From Colletotrichum lupini (Eukaryota > Ascomycota > Sordariomycetes > Glomerellales > Glomerellaceae), in contig NC_064679.1 of the NCBI RefSeq assembly GCF_023278565.1, positions 806,001-870,000 on the forward strand: a DNA stretch of 64,000 nt, in the 5' to 3' direction. Under the pieces are notes generated by a model, which was not told the DNA's origin, did no database searches, and was given only the letters and a program-made list of their open reading frames with translations. Below are positions 37,330 through 49,600 of the stretch, in pieces. The translations under genes were made by a program, and so were the position numbers. The stretch's first letter is position 1; each line of letters starts with the position of its first letter.

Positions 37330-37721
37330 GAACAGGGCTTTCATGGATTTCGATGTTTTGGTGTAGACGTCGGGGTTTGGTAACTTGAAATCGAAAAAGC
37401 CACCTTCAGCTAGACAATCTAGGGCTGAGACTTCACATCAATATCGACCAATAGTAACTAATCAGCCCGCAAGTCGCATTTCAGCTACACGTTCTAAAGC
37501 AACCGGCATCACAAATGTACCCCGCATAAGCGCCGGCTGCTGCCTGAAAACGGGTCACTTGTAGCCAAGATGCGAGTTCGATCAAATTGGACTTCTTCTG
37601 GTCAGCACGACCATCGGGATCTTTCTGATACCAACATGCCTCGTTTCAATTTTTTCAATGGGCTCGAGAACAGCACGGAGAGTGATTGACTGAGTCAATA
37701 ACCCAACACATCGGGGCCGAC

Positions 37722-39854
37722 ATGGACCCTTGCAAGATTTGCCGGCATTTTATTGAGTATACCGCCCGCTTAAAGTCTCTTGTCAAGTTCCAAACACCAT
37801 GGATCGTATGGGAGCAGGAAACCAAAGAAATCTTCGTTTCCAAGAAAGATTGCCCGTTGTGCGCGGCTCTTTGGGAGTTGCTGATTGAACACAGTCTGAA
37901 CCAGGCTAGAGAGCGTTTCAAGCACGTAACAACAGAAAGCTCACATCCCGTTGCTCTGAAAGTACTGGAGGTAAACAACACTGGTAGGATTCTCTGGGCA
38001 AGCCTTGAAGTTTCATTGGAAATCACACGAGACAGTTTTGTGTATCTTTCAGAGGCATCAATAGGCATTTCGCCACAGGATCCAGATGAGGGTATGTCTC
38101 AACCCAATTCTTATTCCTAAACCAATACTGCAGAAAGCTTCACACTCATGTACTGACCACTTCCCGTAGCATGCCAGCATCCTTCTTTCTGGATGTCAGG
38201 TCGGACATATTCACTCCGGACTTTGGCAGAAGACAGGATACTATGCGCAAGGACTTGGTTGAATACTTGTGAGAGCACGCACGGTAGCTACTGCCAACCA
38301 CGCAAGGGAGAATTGCCAAAACGTTTCATCGATACGAGACCGGATCAGCCTTTACGCCTGGTGTCTACCACGAGTGAAGTATTCCAGCAACTCTCCGCCG
38401 TTGTGCGATATGCAACATTGAGCTATTGCTGGGGAACATCGACTCCATTAAGAACTACAAAAGCTACGGAAGAAGACTTTGGCGTTTCTATACCTGAGAA
38501 CCTTCTTCCTAAAACTTTCCGACACGCTATAAGATTAGTCCGCTCATTAGGTATCAGCTATCTTTGGATCGACTCCTTGTGTATAGTACAAGATGACCAG
38601 GCAGAGTGGGAATTGGAGGCATCTCGCATGGGGGATTTCTATGCTGGAAGCCTTATCACTATAGCAGCAAGCGACGCTTGGGATAGCGAAGGAGGCTGTT
38701 TCCCAGGAGACGATAATAGCATGGAAGCAGTTATAGATGGCAAAGACTCGAGTCCAGGAGACACTAATGATCCTGAGGGTGCGGCAAGAGCTAAGGCAGA
38801 TCCTACAGTCCGGATGTTCACCTACAAGGGAGAGGACGGCTACTCCCAAACGTCTTGCACTAGAATGATCCGTTTTCAATGCCTTGACTCCCGCGAAATT
38901 CCACGACAAGCACAGCTCAGCACACGAGGATGGGCGCTTCAAGAGCGAATCTTGTCTCCAAGGATTCTCCACTGTCTGAAGTCGGGCGTTCACTGGCAGT
39001 GTCAATACTTGTACGAAACTCAAGCTACTCAGACCTACCAGGTCCACCATTCTACAGCAAGTGATTTGACATACCCCATCACGCAAGTTTCCCAATGGTG
39101 GCCTGAATGGATCGAAGATTACTCCAAGCGAGACTTTACTATCGCCTCCGACCGGCTGCAAGCTTTCGCCGGGATTACCAAACACTACACAAACTTAACT
39201 TCAAAGAAACCGATTCTCGGAATTTGCCCTGACAATCTTGCTCGAGACTTGGCTTGGATCAGAAATGGCCAAAAGAAGGGCCCCGGTATTCCTGGAGCAC
39301 CCTCTTGGACCTGGTTTTCTTGTAACGCCCCAATCATGGTAGATGATTGGGGCTTCAAACTTCAACGCCGCTTCAAGGTCTCAAATGGCGTGGACTTGGT
39401 CGCCTTTGGCATCGAGTGGAAGGGAATCCCGATGACGTCCCAGATTGAGTCTTGTCATCTCATCATACGTGGAGTTGTCAAGAGTATTTCAGTCCGCATA
39501 CCGCCAGAAGCCATGCTATACAATCCACCGTACATGCTGCTCAACGATGAAGAGACCGATTTCTCCAAAGGCTCAATACCTTGGACCTGCTCAGGACGAT
39601 TCGACGATCCCGGTCATCCGGTAGATTCCGGACTCCCATACCCTTGCTTGCTTCTCAGGACGAGGATGATTGAGGAGGCCAAAGGTGGCATGATTTTCAT
39701 GGATACGTTTCTGATTCTTTCTCGTGAGAATGACCCAGCTAAAGTAAAGTCGACTGAGCATGGGAGCTTTCGACGCATCGGAATCGCATCATTCAGAGGC
39801 AAGGACAGAATCTTCGTGGACAATTCCGACAGAAAAACAGTATTCCTCATCTAG
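37722..39854 (+). CDS. HET-domain protein
   Basis: Two exons (37722-38091, 38170-39854) join to 684 aa. The HET domain has its three blocks: YATLSYCWG (about 204-212), GISYLWIDSLCIVQDD (about 251-266) and STRGWALQERILSPRILHC (about 374-392). The N-terminal 125 residues contain CKICRHF and KKDCPLCAALWELL, a possible zinc-binding Cys pattern often found before HET domains. HET proteins trigger cell death on contact between incompatible hyphae, though most family members are untested. The gene lies about 390 bp from the truncated reductase and 1.2 kb from the retrotransposon, yet it is intact and of ordinary composition, so it has escaped RIP leakage. The start is the first ATG in frame; an upstream TTG is not used. 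Confidence 0.92.
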
Positions 39855-40526
39855 AAAGATTATACCAGACAATCCCGTATACCTACATTGAAAGAAGCTT
39901 TTAAGGGTCAAATGTTTATTTTAGGAGATGTTCTCGGAAAGTACTGAATAGACCTCCACCACTCCTTCTTATTCCTACTTTAGCGAATGATGCCGCATTC
40001 TGTAGTCAATAGTATCAGTCGTTTCACGACATCCATACACGCAAACAGGATTTGCCACTGCTGGATAATGTGCAAGAGTCCAGTGCCAGCTACTACGCAC
40101 ATTACACACGCTTGCGTAGGGCTTGAGAGGGGAAGTTTGAATGATGACTTGAGTAGAAGGTGAGCTAACTGAATCAACTGGGCTATACCTGTTGTATTCG
40201 ACTCTGAATATGTGCAGTGTTTCACATAAGGTTCAAGGAGAACAATTTCGGTTATTTCAATCTAAATGAGCGCTCAAGGTAATAAGAAATGAGATGGATT
40301 ATGGCAAGCTTTAATAGCTCGTGATCTTCAGCCTCAACTCAAAGAGCATGTTCAACACCTTATTATTCTCTATCCTCTTAGTCGTCCTTGGGGTTGCGGA
40401 AGAGTACAGGCTGAGGACTTCCTGGCCGTTGTCCATCAAATTGCCTTCGGGAAAGCGTATTCGGCTGCCAGACATAGGTCAAACCAGGCCTTTCCTGCCT
40501 TGCGGTGGCAGGAAGAAAGACCGCCG
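39855..40526. other. Spacer downstream of the HET gene
   Basis: 3' region of the HET gene followed by short open frames without domains. Nothing else recognised. Confidence 0.4.
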
Positions 40527-41390
40527 TCATGCCTTCTGGTATCTGCTGGGATATGTGTAGAGGGTGAAGGGAGACTGTGCTTGGCAGGCCCGGAGTAAGT
40601 ATTCCAGTGTGACCTGCAGTTCATCCTCGTTCGGATAACGTGAACATCCATCGATGGCGCAGAAGACCACCGCTCCTGGAATAGACAACAAAGTTATCTC
40701 GAATAGCTGCCGCAAGGCGTTGAAAATCCCACTCAGATAATAGCGCATAATCGACACCCATGGCCAACGTTCGCTCAGCTGGTAATTTCTCAAGCAACTG
40801 AACGATCAAACTGCGCAAAAGATGGAATCGACCTTGCGCGCTATCCTCGCGGAGGATACCACAAAAGTAGTGAAGAGTGACGGCTGGCTACATATCTTGG
40901 AGACTGGCAAATAATGACAATCAAACGCTTGAAAGGGGTGTCGTCAGTCTTCCGGGCTCATGAATTCGGACAAATAGGATTTGTGACTGATTTGACTGCA
41001 TCACGTGCGAAACGTTTCGATTTGTGTCACTTTCTTGACGATATCGCTTCCGTTAATTCCCTCCACCCTGGCAACTGATCCGATGATGTCTAAAGCCATC
41101 TCTATTCGCTGCGAAGAAACTCCAAGCATGCTTTGAAGAACCTGTCGACTAAGTCGCGACGTCTCTTGCGGTGCTTGCTGGAGCATCATGAACACTGCAT
41201 GAGATGGTGACGATATTTGACTACTTTGATGCTGGCCAAGCAGCTTCATTTCTCCTGCGAAATCAATTAATTAGCTTTTCCTATTTTATAAAATATTTAA
41301 CTCGGCAAAAACTTCCGCTGTTCTTCCAATATTTTGTTCTGGACTGATTCAAGTTCCTCAAATTTCTTCTTTAAGATCGCGTGTTCCCCT
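40527..41390 (-). pseudogene. NACHT/STAND-like NLR remnant, frameshifted
   Basis: Minus-strand pieces read in order as a degraded fungal STAND protein. First is a charged coiled-coil segment (KKKFEELESVQNKILEEQRK, near 41370-41310), then 82 residues at 41249-41001 after a probable short intron. Next come LHYFCGIL and FHLLRSLIVQLLEKL (about 40880-40780), and then LLSIPGAVVFCAIDGCSRY (about 40690-40640), which looks like a Walker B region. The last two lie in different frames, so at least one frameshift separates them. A P-loop (GxxxxGK[ST]) expected before the FCGIL segment is absent. I infer a dead NLR-type gene from these family resemblances; a badly predicted live gene is less likely. Confidence 0.45.
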
Positions 41391-42669
41391 GTGTGTTTGG
41401 GGACGAGTTAGTGACTAAATCACACTCAAGCGGAGATTAAGAGTTCATGTCTATCAAGGAAGAAATAAATGTCACCTACAGTTCGACTCCGTTGCTATGG
41501 AGCGAAGCGTCAGGGAATCATCGCTCAGAAGCGCCAAAGCACCTCGTTGAGCCATGGCAGCTGCTATTGGTATCTCTACCACAGAGTTGTTGGTTCGGAT
41601 CGCCTAGTTCTTTGGGTGATGAAATTTATTGGTCTACATCTTTATTTTGCACAAAGTGAAAAGGGCCGTTTTCAACGGTAACTTGACTGGGCTGTTGCAA
41701 GTTGATATAGGGACTGTTGCCGGCCACTGCGTGCCCTAGCTTCGCTGGTCGGCTTGGACCTCCAATTCGACAGCTGCTTTCATACTCTGAACAGTGCCTT
41801 TGGCTTTGATCCCGTGCCTGCTCGTAATTAAGAACATTGCTCGCGAAAGGCTGGTGCAAAGGGCTCGGTCTTCTGTATTGTACAGAGAGTCTCCACTCTG
41901 ACAAACACACATCTTCGCGATCAAATGAAGGTCGACCGACAACGCCCCAACGTTATCGTCTACCCCGGTAACGCTGTGACCATACTTGTCTTGTAATTAC
42001 CGTCAGAGCTTTGCCATTTCTTCTATCATGTGCTTCAGTCAACTCATTTCTTTTTTCAGTGTTCTCTCATCTGCTCACAAATTGAAGCCAGGACGTCGAA
42101 GTGTTAGGAGTGTAGTAACTATTTTGGGGTTGACACACGAGGTTTTCCCGTCTTCTTAATGGGACTTTACGTCAACGTTGGCCATGCGACTGCCGAAGTA
42201 CTGAAGTGGAGAATGAGGGGTAAAGCTGCTTCTCGGACAATAAGAAGAGGGGACAAATGCACCCCAGAAGCTAGTTAATTCTTCAGAGCTCCGACGAAGA
42301 GTCGGCCGCGCAGGGCGGCTTCGAAGGAGACAACCTTTCGGCCAATGCTACCAACTCTGGTTTCTCATCTATTTGGGTTTTCACACTGGCTGACGTGAGC
42401 TACTCTGACCCCTGGCGACTAGCTTTCAGCTCAACCTTGGCCGTCAATCGGCAAACAATACATGTCTGAATGAATTGACCCCTCACTTTGCCCCGCCATG
42501 TAAATCCGTTTGCTATAAATCCGGTTGCCCCGCCTTCGACACTAGGTAGATCAGCCACCCACCGAGATATCGCGACCTTTAAAATTCTTGACGTGAGGGG
42601 TGTTTTGTAGAGTACAGAGACATACATCTTACTTCCCGGCATTCCATTGATACCAGTAGTCCTTCCAAA
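41391..42669. other. Spacer and MetE-like gene promoter
   Basis: Minus-strand open frames at 41626-41942 might be further remnant of the NLR-like gene but have no recognisable domain. The last 600 bp should contain the promoter of the MetE-like gene. No RNA gene or repeat seen. Confidence 0.35.
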
Positions 42670-43946
42670 ATGTCCACCAAGCTCCACAAAGCGCCCCCTT
42701 TCAGGGCAGAGCACATGGGCTCTCTCCTTCGCCCTCAGAAGCTCCTCGATATTCGCGAAGGCAAGATCCGTGATCAGGGTCTGTCAGAGGAGGAAGCCGG
42801 TCTTCCCGCCGTCGAGAAGGAGTCTGTCGCCGAGGTCGTCCAGCTGCAGCGCGATCTGGGCATCAAGGGCGTCACCTCGGGCGAATTCAACCGCACCCGT
42901 TTCTGGGGCCTCATGTGGGATGAGTTCGAAGGCTCTACCCGCTTGCAGGATGCCGAGGCCAGCATGTTCCGGCTGTACCACCCCGACGTGGTGAGCCTTA
43001 TCGAGAAGGACCGCAAGGTCATGCCCGGCGACTCTGTCATCGCCGGCGGAAAGCTGTCTCACTCGCCCTCAAAGTCCAAGTCCAACTTGCATGAGCTGCG
43101 TTTGGTGCAGGCTGCCCTGCCGAAAGAAGAGTGGAAGGACATCAAGTTGACCATGATCACGCCAGCTTGGTTCCACATGCGCTACAAGCAGGGCAGAGCA
43201 TACACCAAAGAGGCGTACGCCAACGATGCTGAGTACTTCAAGGATGTTGCCAAGGTTTACCAGGCCGAACTCCAGCAGCTTTACGACGCTGGCTTGCGCA
43301 ACGTTCAATTCGACGACCCCGGCATGGCTTGTGAGTAAGCTGAGTCCGGCAACACTACAATTGCTAATCTCTCGCAGACTTCTGTTCGCAACAGTTCCGC
43401 AAGGGCTGGGAGGAGGACAAGGACAATGAAGGCACCGTCGAAGACCTCCTTGACGCCTACATTGCTCTGTACAACGACACAGTCAGCAAGCTTCCCGAAG
43501 ACATGCACACCGGTATCCACCTGTGCCGCGGCAACTTCGTCGGGGGCCGCCACTTCGCCGAGGGTTCTTACGACATCATCGCCAAGAAGCTCTTCCAGAA
43601 CCTCAACGTCAACACATTCTATCTCGAGTACGACACCGAGCGCGCCGGCGGTTTCGAGCCCCTTCAATTCCTCCCTAAGAACAAGAACGTCGTTGTGGGT
43701 ATCATTAGCACCAAGATCCCCAAGCTCGAGGATAAGGAGGAGATGAAGGCCCGCGTTCTCAAGGCTGCGGAGTACGTCGCCAAGGGAAGCGGTGAGACCA
43801 AGGAGGAGGCGCTCAAACGTATCTGCGTGTCTCCCCAGTGCGGTTTCAGCACGCATGAGAGCGGATACCCGTTGAGTTTGGAGGACGAGAAGAGCAAGCT
43901 TTCTTTGATTAGGAAGATTGCTGACGAGATTTGGGGCGAGGCGTGA
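42670..43946 (+). CDS. MetE-like cobalamin-independent methyltransferase, short form
   Basis: 409 aa in two exons (42670-43330, 43378-43946; 47-nt GT-AG intron). It corresponds to the catalytic half of cobalamin-independent methionine synthase (UROD/MetE-like fold) without the N-terminal duplicated barrel of the 750-aa enzyme. The zinc-site pattern is visible as H268-x-C270 (GIHLCRGN) and C375 (SPQCGFST), with an acidic residue in FYLEYD (about 301-306) as the likely third region. FRAEHMGSLLRP at the N-terminus and FDDPGMAYFCS are also family-like. Its role is probably methyl transfer to a thiol or a related alkyl transfer; substrate and methyl donor are unknown. Use in methionine salvage is possible but not shown by the context. 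Both neighbouring genes are on other themes. Confidence 0.88.
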
Positions 43947-44574
43947 GGGAATTTACCTAGGTGCACGTGAGAGGAATGAAGGCGAGAGTGGTGGTGTAAC
44001 ATTCAACATGACAGGCTCGAGGGAGCGGGTGTAGATTACTGATTGCAAGCGTGTCTAAAGATGTTTGGTCTTTTTTCTTTCAACCTAGTCTTAGGAATCC
44101 AATGTCTTTGATGACAAAGTACTTCAAAATGATGGCGTCGAGTTCAATCCTGCGATTATGATTGCTTGGAGATCTTTAGAGTACTTGGACCCTCGCTGAC
44201 CCTAAGCACGAGGGTCAAAGGTCTAGCTTGCTCTAAGTAAATTCAAACAGCTTCAGCCGTCTTGCAAGCTTAAACTCGAGTTACCAACAGACAATTCTCC
44301 ACATAATGGTAGACAAAGTTCAGGCCAAAATTGAGATGACACAGTAGTGAATTGGTAGCTGACTGCCAACTATGGACTGGGTGAGAGACATGAAGAATGG
44401 TACTAGTACTATAGTATGTTGGTTGAATCTCTTCAACCGGGTATTGAGTTAAACATTGAAGCGAAAGAAAAGTGTTGGGCTACCGTCTGTGACGTAGTGT
44501 GAGAAGAAGATGGCCTCGAGAACGCGTCATGTTACGTCGCCTTCACAGCCAAGAAGATTCGGGCAAGCTCAATC
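43947..44574. other. 3' intergenic between convergent genes
   Basis: Convergent 3' regions of the MetE-like gene and the RGS gene. No feature recognised. Confidence 0.5.
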
Positions 44575-46620
44575 CTAAATAGCCTTGACAGATCTCAGAA
44601 GGCTCGAGACCCTACTCGAGACTTTGGTCAGAAGAGAAGACTCGGATTTTGTTGTCTCGGCTGTCATAACACTCCGGCTGGTCTCGCTGGACCGTCGCCT
44701 GGAGTGCATCTCCCGGACAAACTTAGGCCAGGTGTTTGTCAACACAAGATACTTGATGTGGTCTTGTGCGCTATCAAACACCGTAGAGCTGAATCCCGCG
44801 GGGATATCACCGGTGTAGCGAGCTTGATGCCGGTTATCACCGCTGCTTCCCGAGCTTGACCCTGTGCGTGATCTAAGGTAAGCGTCATCGAAGGGGACAG
44901 CAGTGTTGACAGAAGCGTCTTCCCCAAACAAGATGCGGGCAGGCTTGTCAAATACCCGGAACAGCTGCTTCATATCCTGTGATGGAAGGTTCAGAGGGAA
45001 ATCAGCATGCTCCAGAGAGATGAAGTCGGCGTAAATCTGGAGGGCGAGATTGTATGCATCAAGTTTCTCTTCGTGAGCGAGAGACTCGCGAGATTCCGAA
45101 TCCGAAATGGCATTCGGCCAGGATCTCGACTTCCATTCGGAGACGCGAGCGAGGAAGGCAATGTTCTCGCCGGAGAAGTCGCTGAGGGCAGAAAACTCCT
45201 GCAACGCGCCCTGATTCTCCCTTAAAGCGTGATCGAGTGCGGTCATTGTCAATAGACGACTATCAATATCTGTACCAATATCGGCGGAATCCGTTTGGCA
45301 GACAATAGGCTGCCCCTTTTCAGCTTGGCTGGAAGAGACTGGATGTTTCTTGCCATGGAACGACGTTACAGTCGACGCCCTGAGTGTTGTCTGTGATTCA
45401 GTCTCCCATTTTGCGTTGGCTTCCGTGACGTTCCTGAGGAGGATGCGGAGTCGAATGATTTGGAAGAGTGGGACAAAAATCGTGAAAATCTCAAACATCA
45501 TGGTTGAGAGATGAATCCTAGGTCCTTGCATCAGCAACTACAAGGCTTTGGAGTAGTAGGGTTACCAACCATTGGCTTGGAGGGAAGTACATGTTGATGG
45601 TGTTAAAGGCTGGTACATATGATGCAATGAGAAACATCGGTGTTGCATGAAGACTTGGAAGTCAATGCTGTCAGCAAAGTTCGAACGCGAAGACGGCTAG
45701 GAATTGTAACGCACCCTGAAAGGCAGCAACCGATGGTCTGAGTTCGCCATCCCATTGTATCTCGGATACTCCATGCCCGCCAGATGAGTGTCGGCGCAAC
45801 CTTTAGGCAGTCAGCTATCAGTGTATCACGCGGAGCTGAGGGTTATGAATCAAAGCAAGGAAGGAGAAAGTCATACAATCCAAGTCCAAATTAACTGCCA
45901 AAGGAGGGTTGGCCACCACTCCCATCCGCGGCCCAGGTCAATCAACTGCTCTACTATATTGTCTCCGCGGATCTCTGTGCCGGGAATGCCGAAGGTAGGA
46001 TGATATTTCTTGCAGGCAACCCACATGCCGGTTGTGAGTAGGCACTTGAGAGTGTCAATATCGTTCAGTTGAATAGGGCTTTTGAGTTCTATCATCCAAC
46101 ATACCTGAAATATCGCACCGATACCGATGAAAATCAGGATTCTCCTCCCATAGTCCATATTCCTAAAGCGACAAAGCCACGACGTCTTCGAACCATTGCA
46201 TCCTCTTCGGATACTACCAGCGCCAGTGCCAGTGAAGTGAAGCCTCTGCAACTTCGCAACGTGTAGAAACCTGCTGTTAGAGGCGTGGAAGCACGCAATA
46301 CCGAGCGGAAACCAGATACCCATCACAAAGTACTGAACGTCGTACGCAATGACCACGGGCATCGTTCCGCCGATCGGGTATGTAATCTGAGCCATGCACC
46401 AATACAAGTGCAGAAAGATAATGGACCCAAAGGCCAGAGGCAGGCCGCGAAGTCTCAAGATGGGGTTTCTTCGGTTGGCCCAGAGGAAAGCCATACCCGC
46501 AAAAACGATTGCTGTCCATGTTGCGCAGAATGTGATGTAAAATATGCCAATTCTATCCCATTTTGGCGGCATGGGTGGGAAGTTGTAGATCGTGAGGCCG
46601 GCCAATGCTGCTGGATCCAT
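44575..46620 (-). CDS. Seven-transmembrane RGS protein (GprK / MoRgs7-like)
   Basis: Receptor-like regulator of heterotrimeric G-protein signalling. Five exons (46620-46105, 46044-45877, 45800-45715, 45653-45570, 45517-44575) join to 598 aa. Seven hydrophobic segments lie in the first 305 residues or so, the seventh ending FEIFTIFVPLFQIIRLRIL. A cytosolic linker and an RGS domain follow: LDHALRENQGALQEFSALSD, then SGENIAFLARVSEWK, LQIYADFISLEHADFPLNL, and the final helices to HIKYLVLTNTWPKFVREM. An insertion-rich Ser/Gly segment interrupts the last RGS part. The tail is Ser-rich. RGS domains speed GTP hydrolysis by G-alpha. The first intron is 60 nt and in frame, so reading through would not create a stop, but the family TM4 sequence fits only the spliced form. 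Start at MDPAALAG; an in-frame Met 16 codons upstream is possible. Confidence 0.85.
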
Positions 46621-49600
46621 TGTTAAGGTGGTATGTCGTAGTGTCTGTACGTTGCATGAAGAAGGCAAGGGAGAGGGGGGTAGTCGTGATCTTCTTGAAG
46701 TTCAGATATGGACTTGGGCAGGGGGCAGCCGCACTTTTCAAGACAACAGCATTTTCGTGGATGTGGGTTGCAAGACAAAGTTTTTGCCGCAGTAAGACCT
46801 CGTCAACGCTTCACACACGACAGCATTGGCACCTGAGAAGTATGGGGATCGCCCATCTTAGATCGCTAGATCCAGCCGTGGGATAGCGTGCTTGGCGATA
46901 ATATCAATGTGATACAGATGCTCAGTCCCTCCGAGGCAGCGAATCCCATTGTTCCGTGCTGTCCCCCTCGCATTGTGGCGTCCCTCAGCTATGGCGAATA
47001 CCTTGTTTGGCACTTTGGCAAGCCCGCAACCCATGAAAAGCAGGGTGTTCGCCTCAACTCGGGCTGCCTCTGTTCCTCCCCGTCTTCTTTGCTTCTCTTC
47101 TTCATCTTGTCGATCTTTCGATACCGTCTGTGCTCCAGTGCCCCCGGACCAGACCGAGTTCGCTAGACGTTGCGACTAGCCCGCGCTAGATGAGAGATGG
47201 CCCAATCAGAGGAGTACCGTTTTGTCTTGGATTTTGCGATCTTCACGACTCAATCTCACCCAGGAAAAGCGAGATGGGGTGCCTTGCATGCGTCAAGTTT
47301 TGGAATCTTAGTACTCAACAATGACTTAGTCTGAGAAGTCCGAGTCAAACAGCCTGCTCGAAGCCCCGCGAGATCCCCTCATCCAAACGGCACACATACT
47401 TGCTTACTTCATTGGGATGGCTACGTCCTCGACCTGCTGGATGTGCATTAGCGTTGGGATTGACGGCAATAGACGTCTGTTGATCTTTCCTTAAAGCTCC
47501 AACTTTCTCAACGACCGGTTGGCACCGTCAGCCTCTTTGAGACACGGCATTTACGCAGACGAATGAACAAATATGAAATGGAACCGCTATCCTCCTATGC
47601 AGTCCCGGCTGGCTTAGAGGCCCTCAAGCCCTTTCGCGCTCGTGTGTAGATGACAGAACCACGTGGTTGCACATATAGAGAAAGCAGATGTAAGTCAAGA
47701 ACTCCAAACTTACGCATAGATGAATGTATTCCTTGCACATGGGATCAAGTCTCTTATCATCAACTCATGCCGCACAGTCATGATTCAGAATACCCATCTC
47801 GTAGAAATCGGGCCCAGAGCGCTGGAGCAAGGCGATGCAACCAGATTCAAGTCCATCCCAAATCCAGAGACTTGGGACCCCAGAGCATTCAGGGGCCCTT
47901 GTAAGATGCACAGGCTTGGGCAGATCCCGGGCATGCGGCTGTCTCCCCCGGTCGATACAAAAAATGATTCCATAGAAGTCATCAAATTCAATCGTGCCAA
48001 GTCACTCAGTGTCACTAGTCTCGAGTGTCATGTCTTATTTCTTTGGTCCGGTAAACCATTCCTCACCTTGGAATCGGCATTTCAAGAGCCCGTGCAAATT
48101 GGATAACGATTACGATCGTCGCTGTCAGCTCGGATCCCAGTCTAGACCACAGCAAGGAGCCCTGCATGATTTCGCGAAGACTTCAAGATGGCTTCATGTG
48201 ACCAAATCTCCTTCAACGCTTGGTAACTTCAATTGAGGCCCCAAGTACCTTCAATTTTGCCCAAAGACGACGAAATGGTGTCCTGTTTTGGTCCAGGACC
48301 CTTCTCTCGCAAGGTTTGACAGGAAGGGAAACTAACCTGCGCCACCATGCGTTCTACTGCCGACGCCTGTTCGAACAAAGACGGCACCCAAGCATCCGTT
48401 AACCGTTCCAAATGCCAAGAAACCGGCCAATCGTCTGTCATTGTAGCAGCCGGCTGCGCAGATAAACAATACCAGTCGAAAGTTCGCGGCTCAAGCGCAA
48501 TTCTAGTTCGCCGTTCGACTGACCACAAAGGGCCTCGGGCCGGTATTGTTCGATGACGGCGCAAGAGTGGTATCAGTGGAAAGTACTACGTTGCGTATCT
48601 ATGCCACGCTATTAGTCGCCGATCCTCATGGTGTTGTGATGTTCCGAACAATGATACGCCTGAAGTCATGCTGTAAGACCGGCAGCTATCACAGCGCCAC
48701 ATACGAAAGGCATCTAAGCATCGCCAATGCCTCTCCTGATTACGCATATCCAGGCCAAGTCTAAAGATGATTTGAGGGTCAGGTTCCATTAAATGTCTTG
48801 ATTGAGCGCCTGAAGAGCATCCAAGTCTATCTGTCTTCAAGACGTGATACTACAGGTTCATATCCAGCACATTTTGTCGATCCTAGGTACCTACTCACAA
48901 AGGAGCCTAACGTGAAGTCAAAAGTATACATTCACCTTGACTCTATGGAGCCAAATGTCATGGCTTCTTGGCTGCTCCCAACGTTGGCTCATTGCACCAT
49001 GCTTCCTTCGTTGTTGGACCGATTGAGAATATTGAGGAGGATTGATTTTTCTCGTGACAAGCATTCTCGTTTCAAAACAGAGTCATTTGAATGCCCAAGT
49101 ATATCAACAGTAACTGTTCCTGGGCCTTGGTGATTTGATGCAGAATATGCCAAGTTGCGCTTGCTGTAAGCTCCATGAGGGTCTGTTGGTGGATTGAAAG
49201 GTACTGCAAATCGTATCTAACCATGAAACATTTACCCCTTGGGAGCACCATCAGGCCATTTGTTCCTGTGATAGTTCGAAACTCTTTGAGTTCTCCGTAA
49301 AGACACCTGGGATAATATTGCAGACAGCAAGTGACGTTTTTTATAGTCGTGGTCTTCGTAGGCTCAGATTGCTAGGAACATCCACAAGTTTCGTATCTAT
49401 ATCCTGTCACATGCCGTTGTCGCGAGATTACAACTTTGGGTGTAAAAGTCTCTCAGAGTCCGAAAGGGGATCAGATACCGGTGCATGACTACAAGTTGTC
49501 AATGGTAGGTACTTTAGACATCTCATTACTCTTCTGGAGCCCCGGACCATACTAGCCAGACTAGAAGAAGCAATCGTCAAAAATAAATCGGCAGTCCGTG

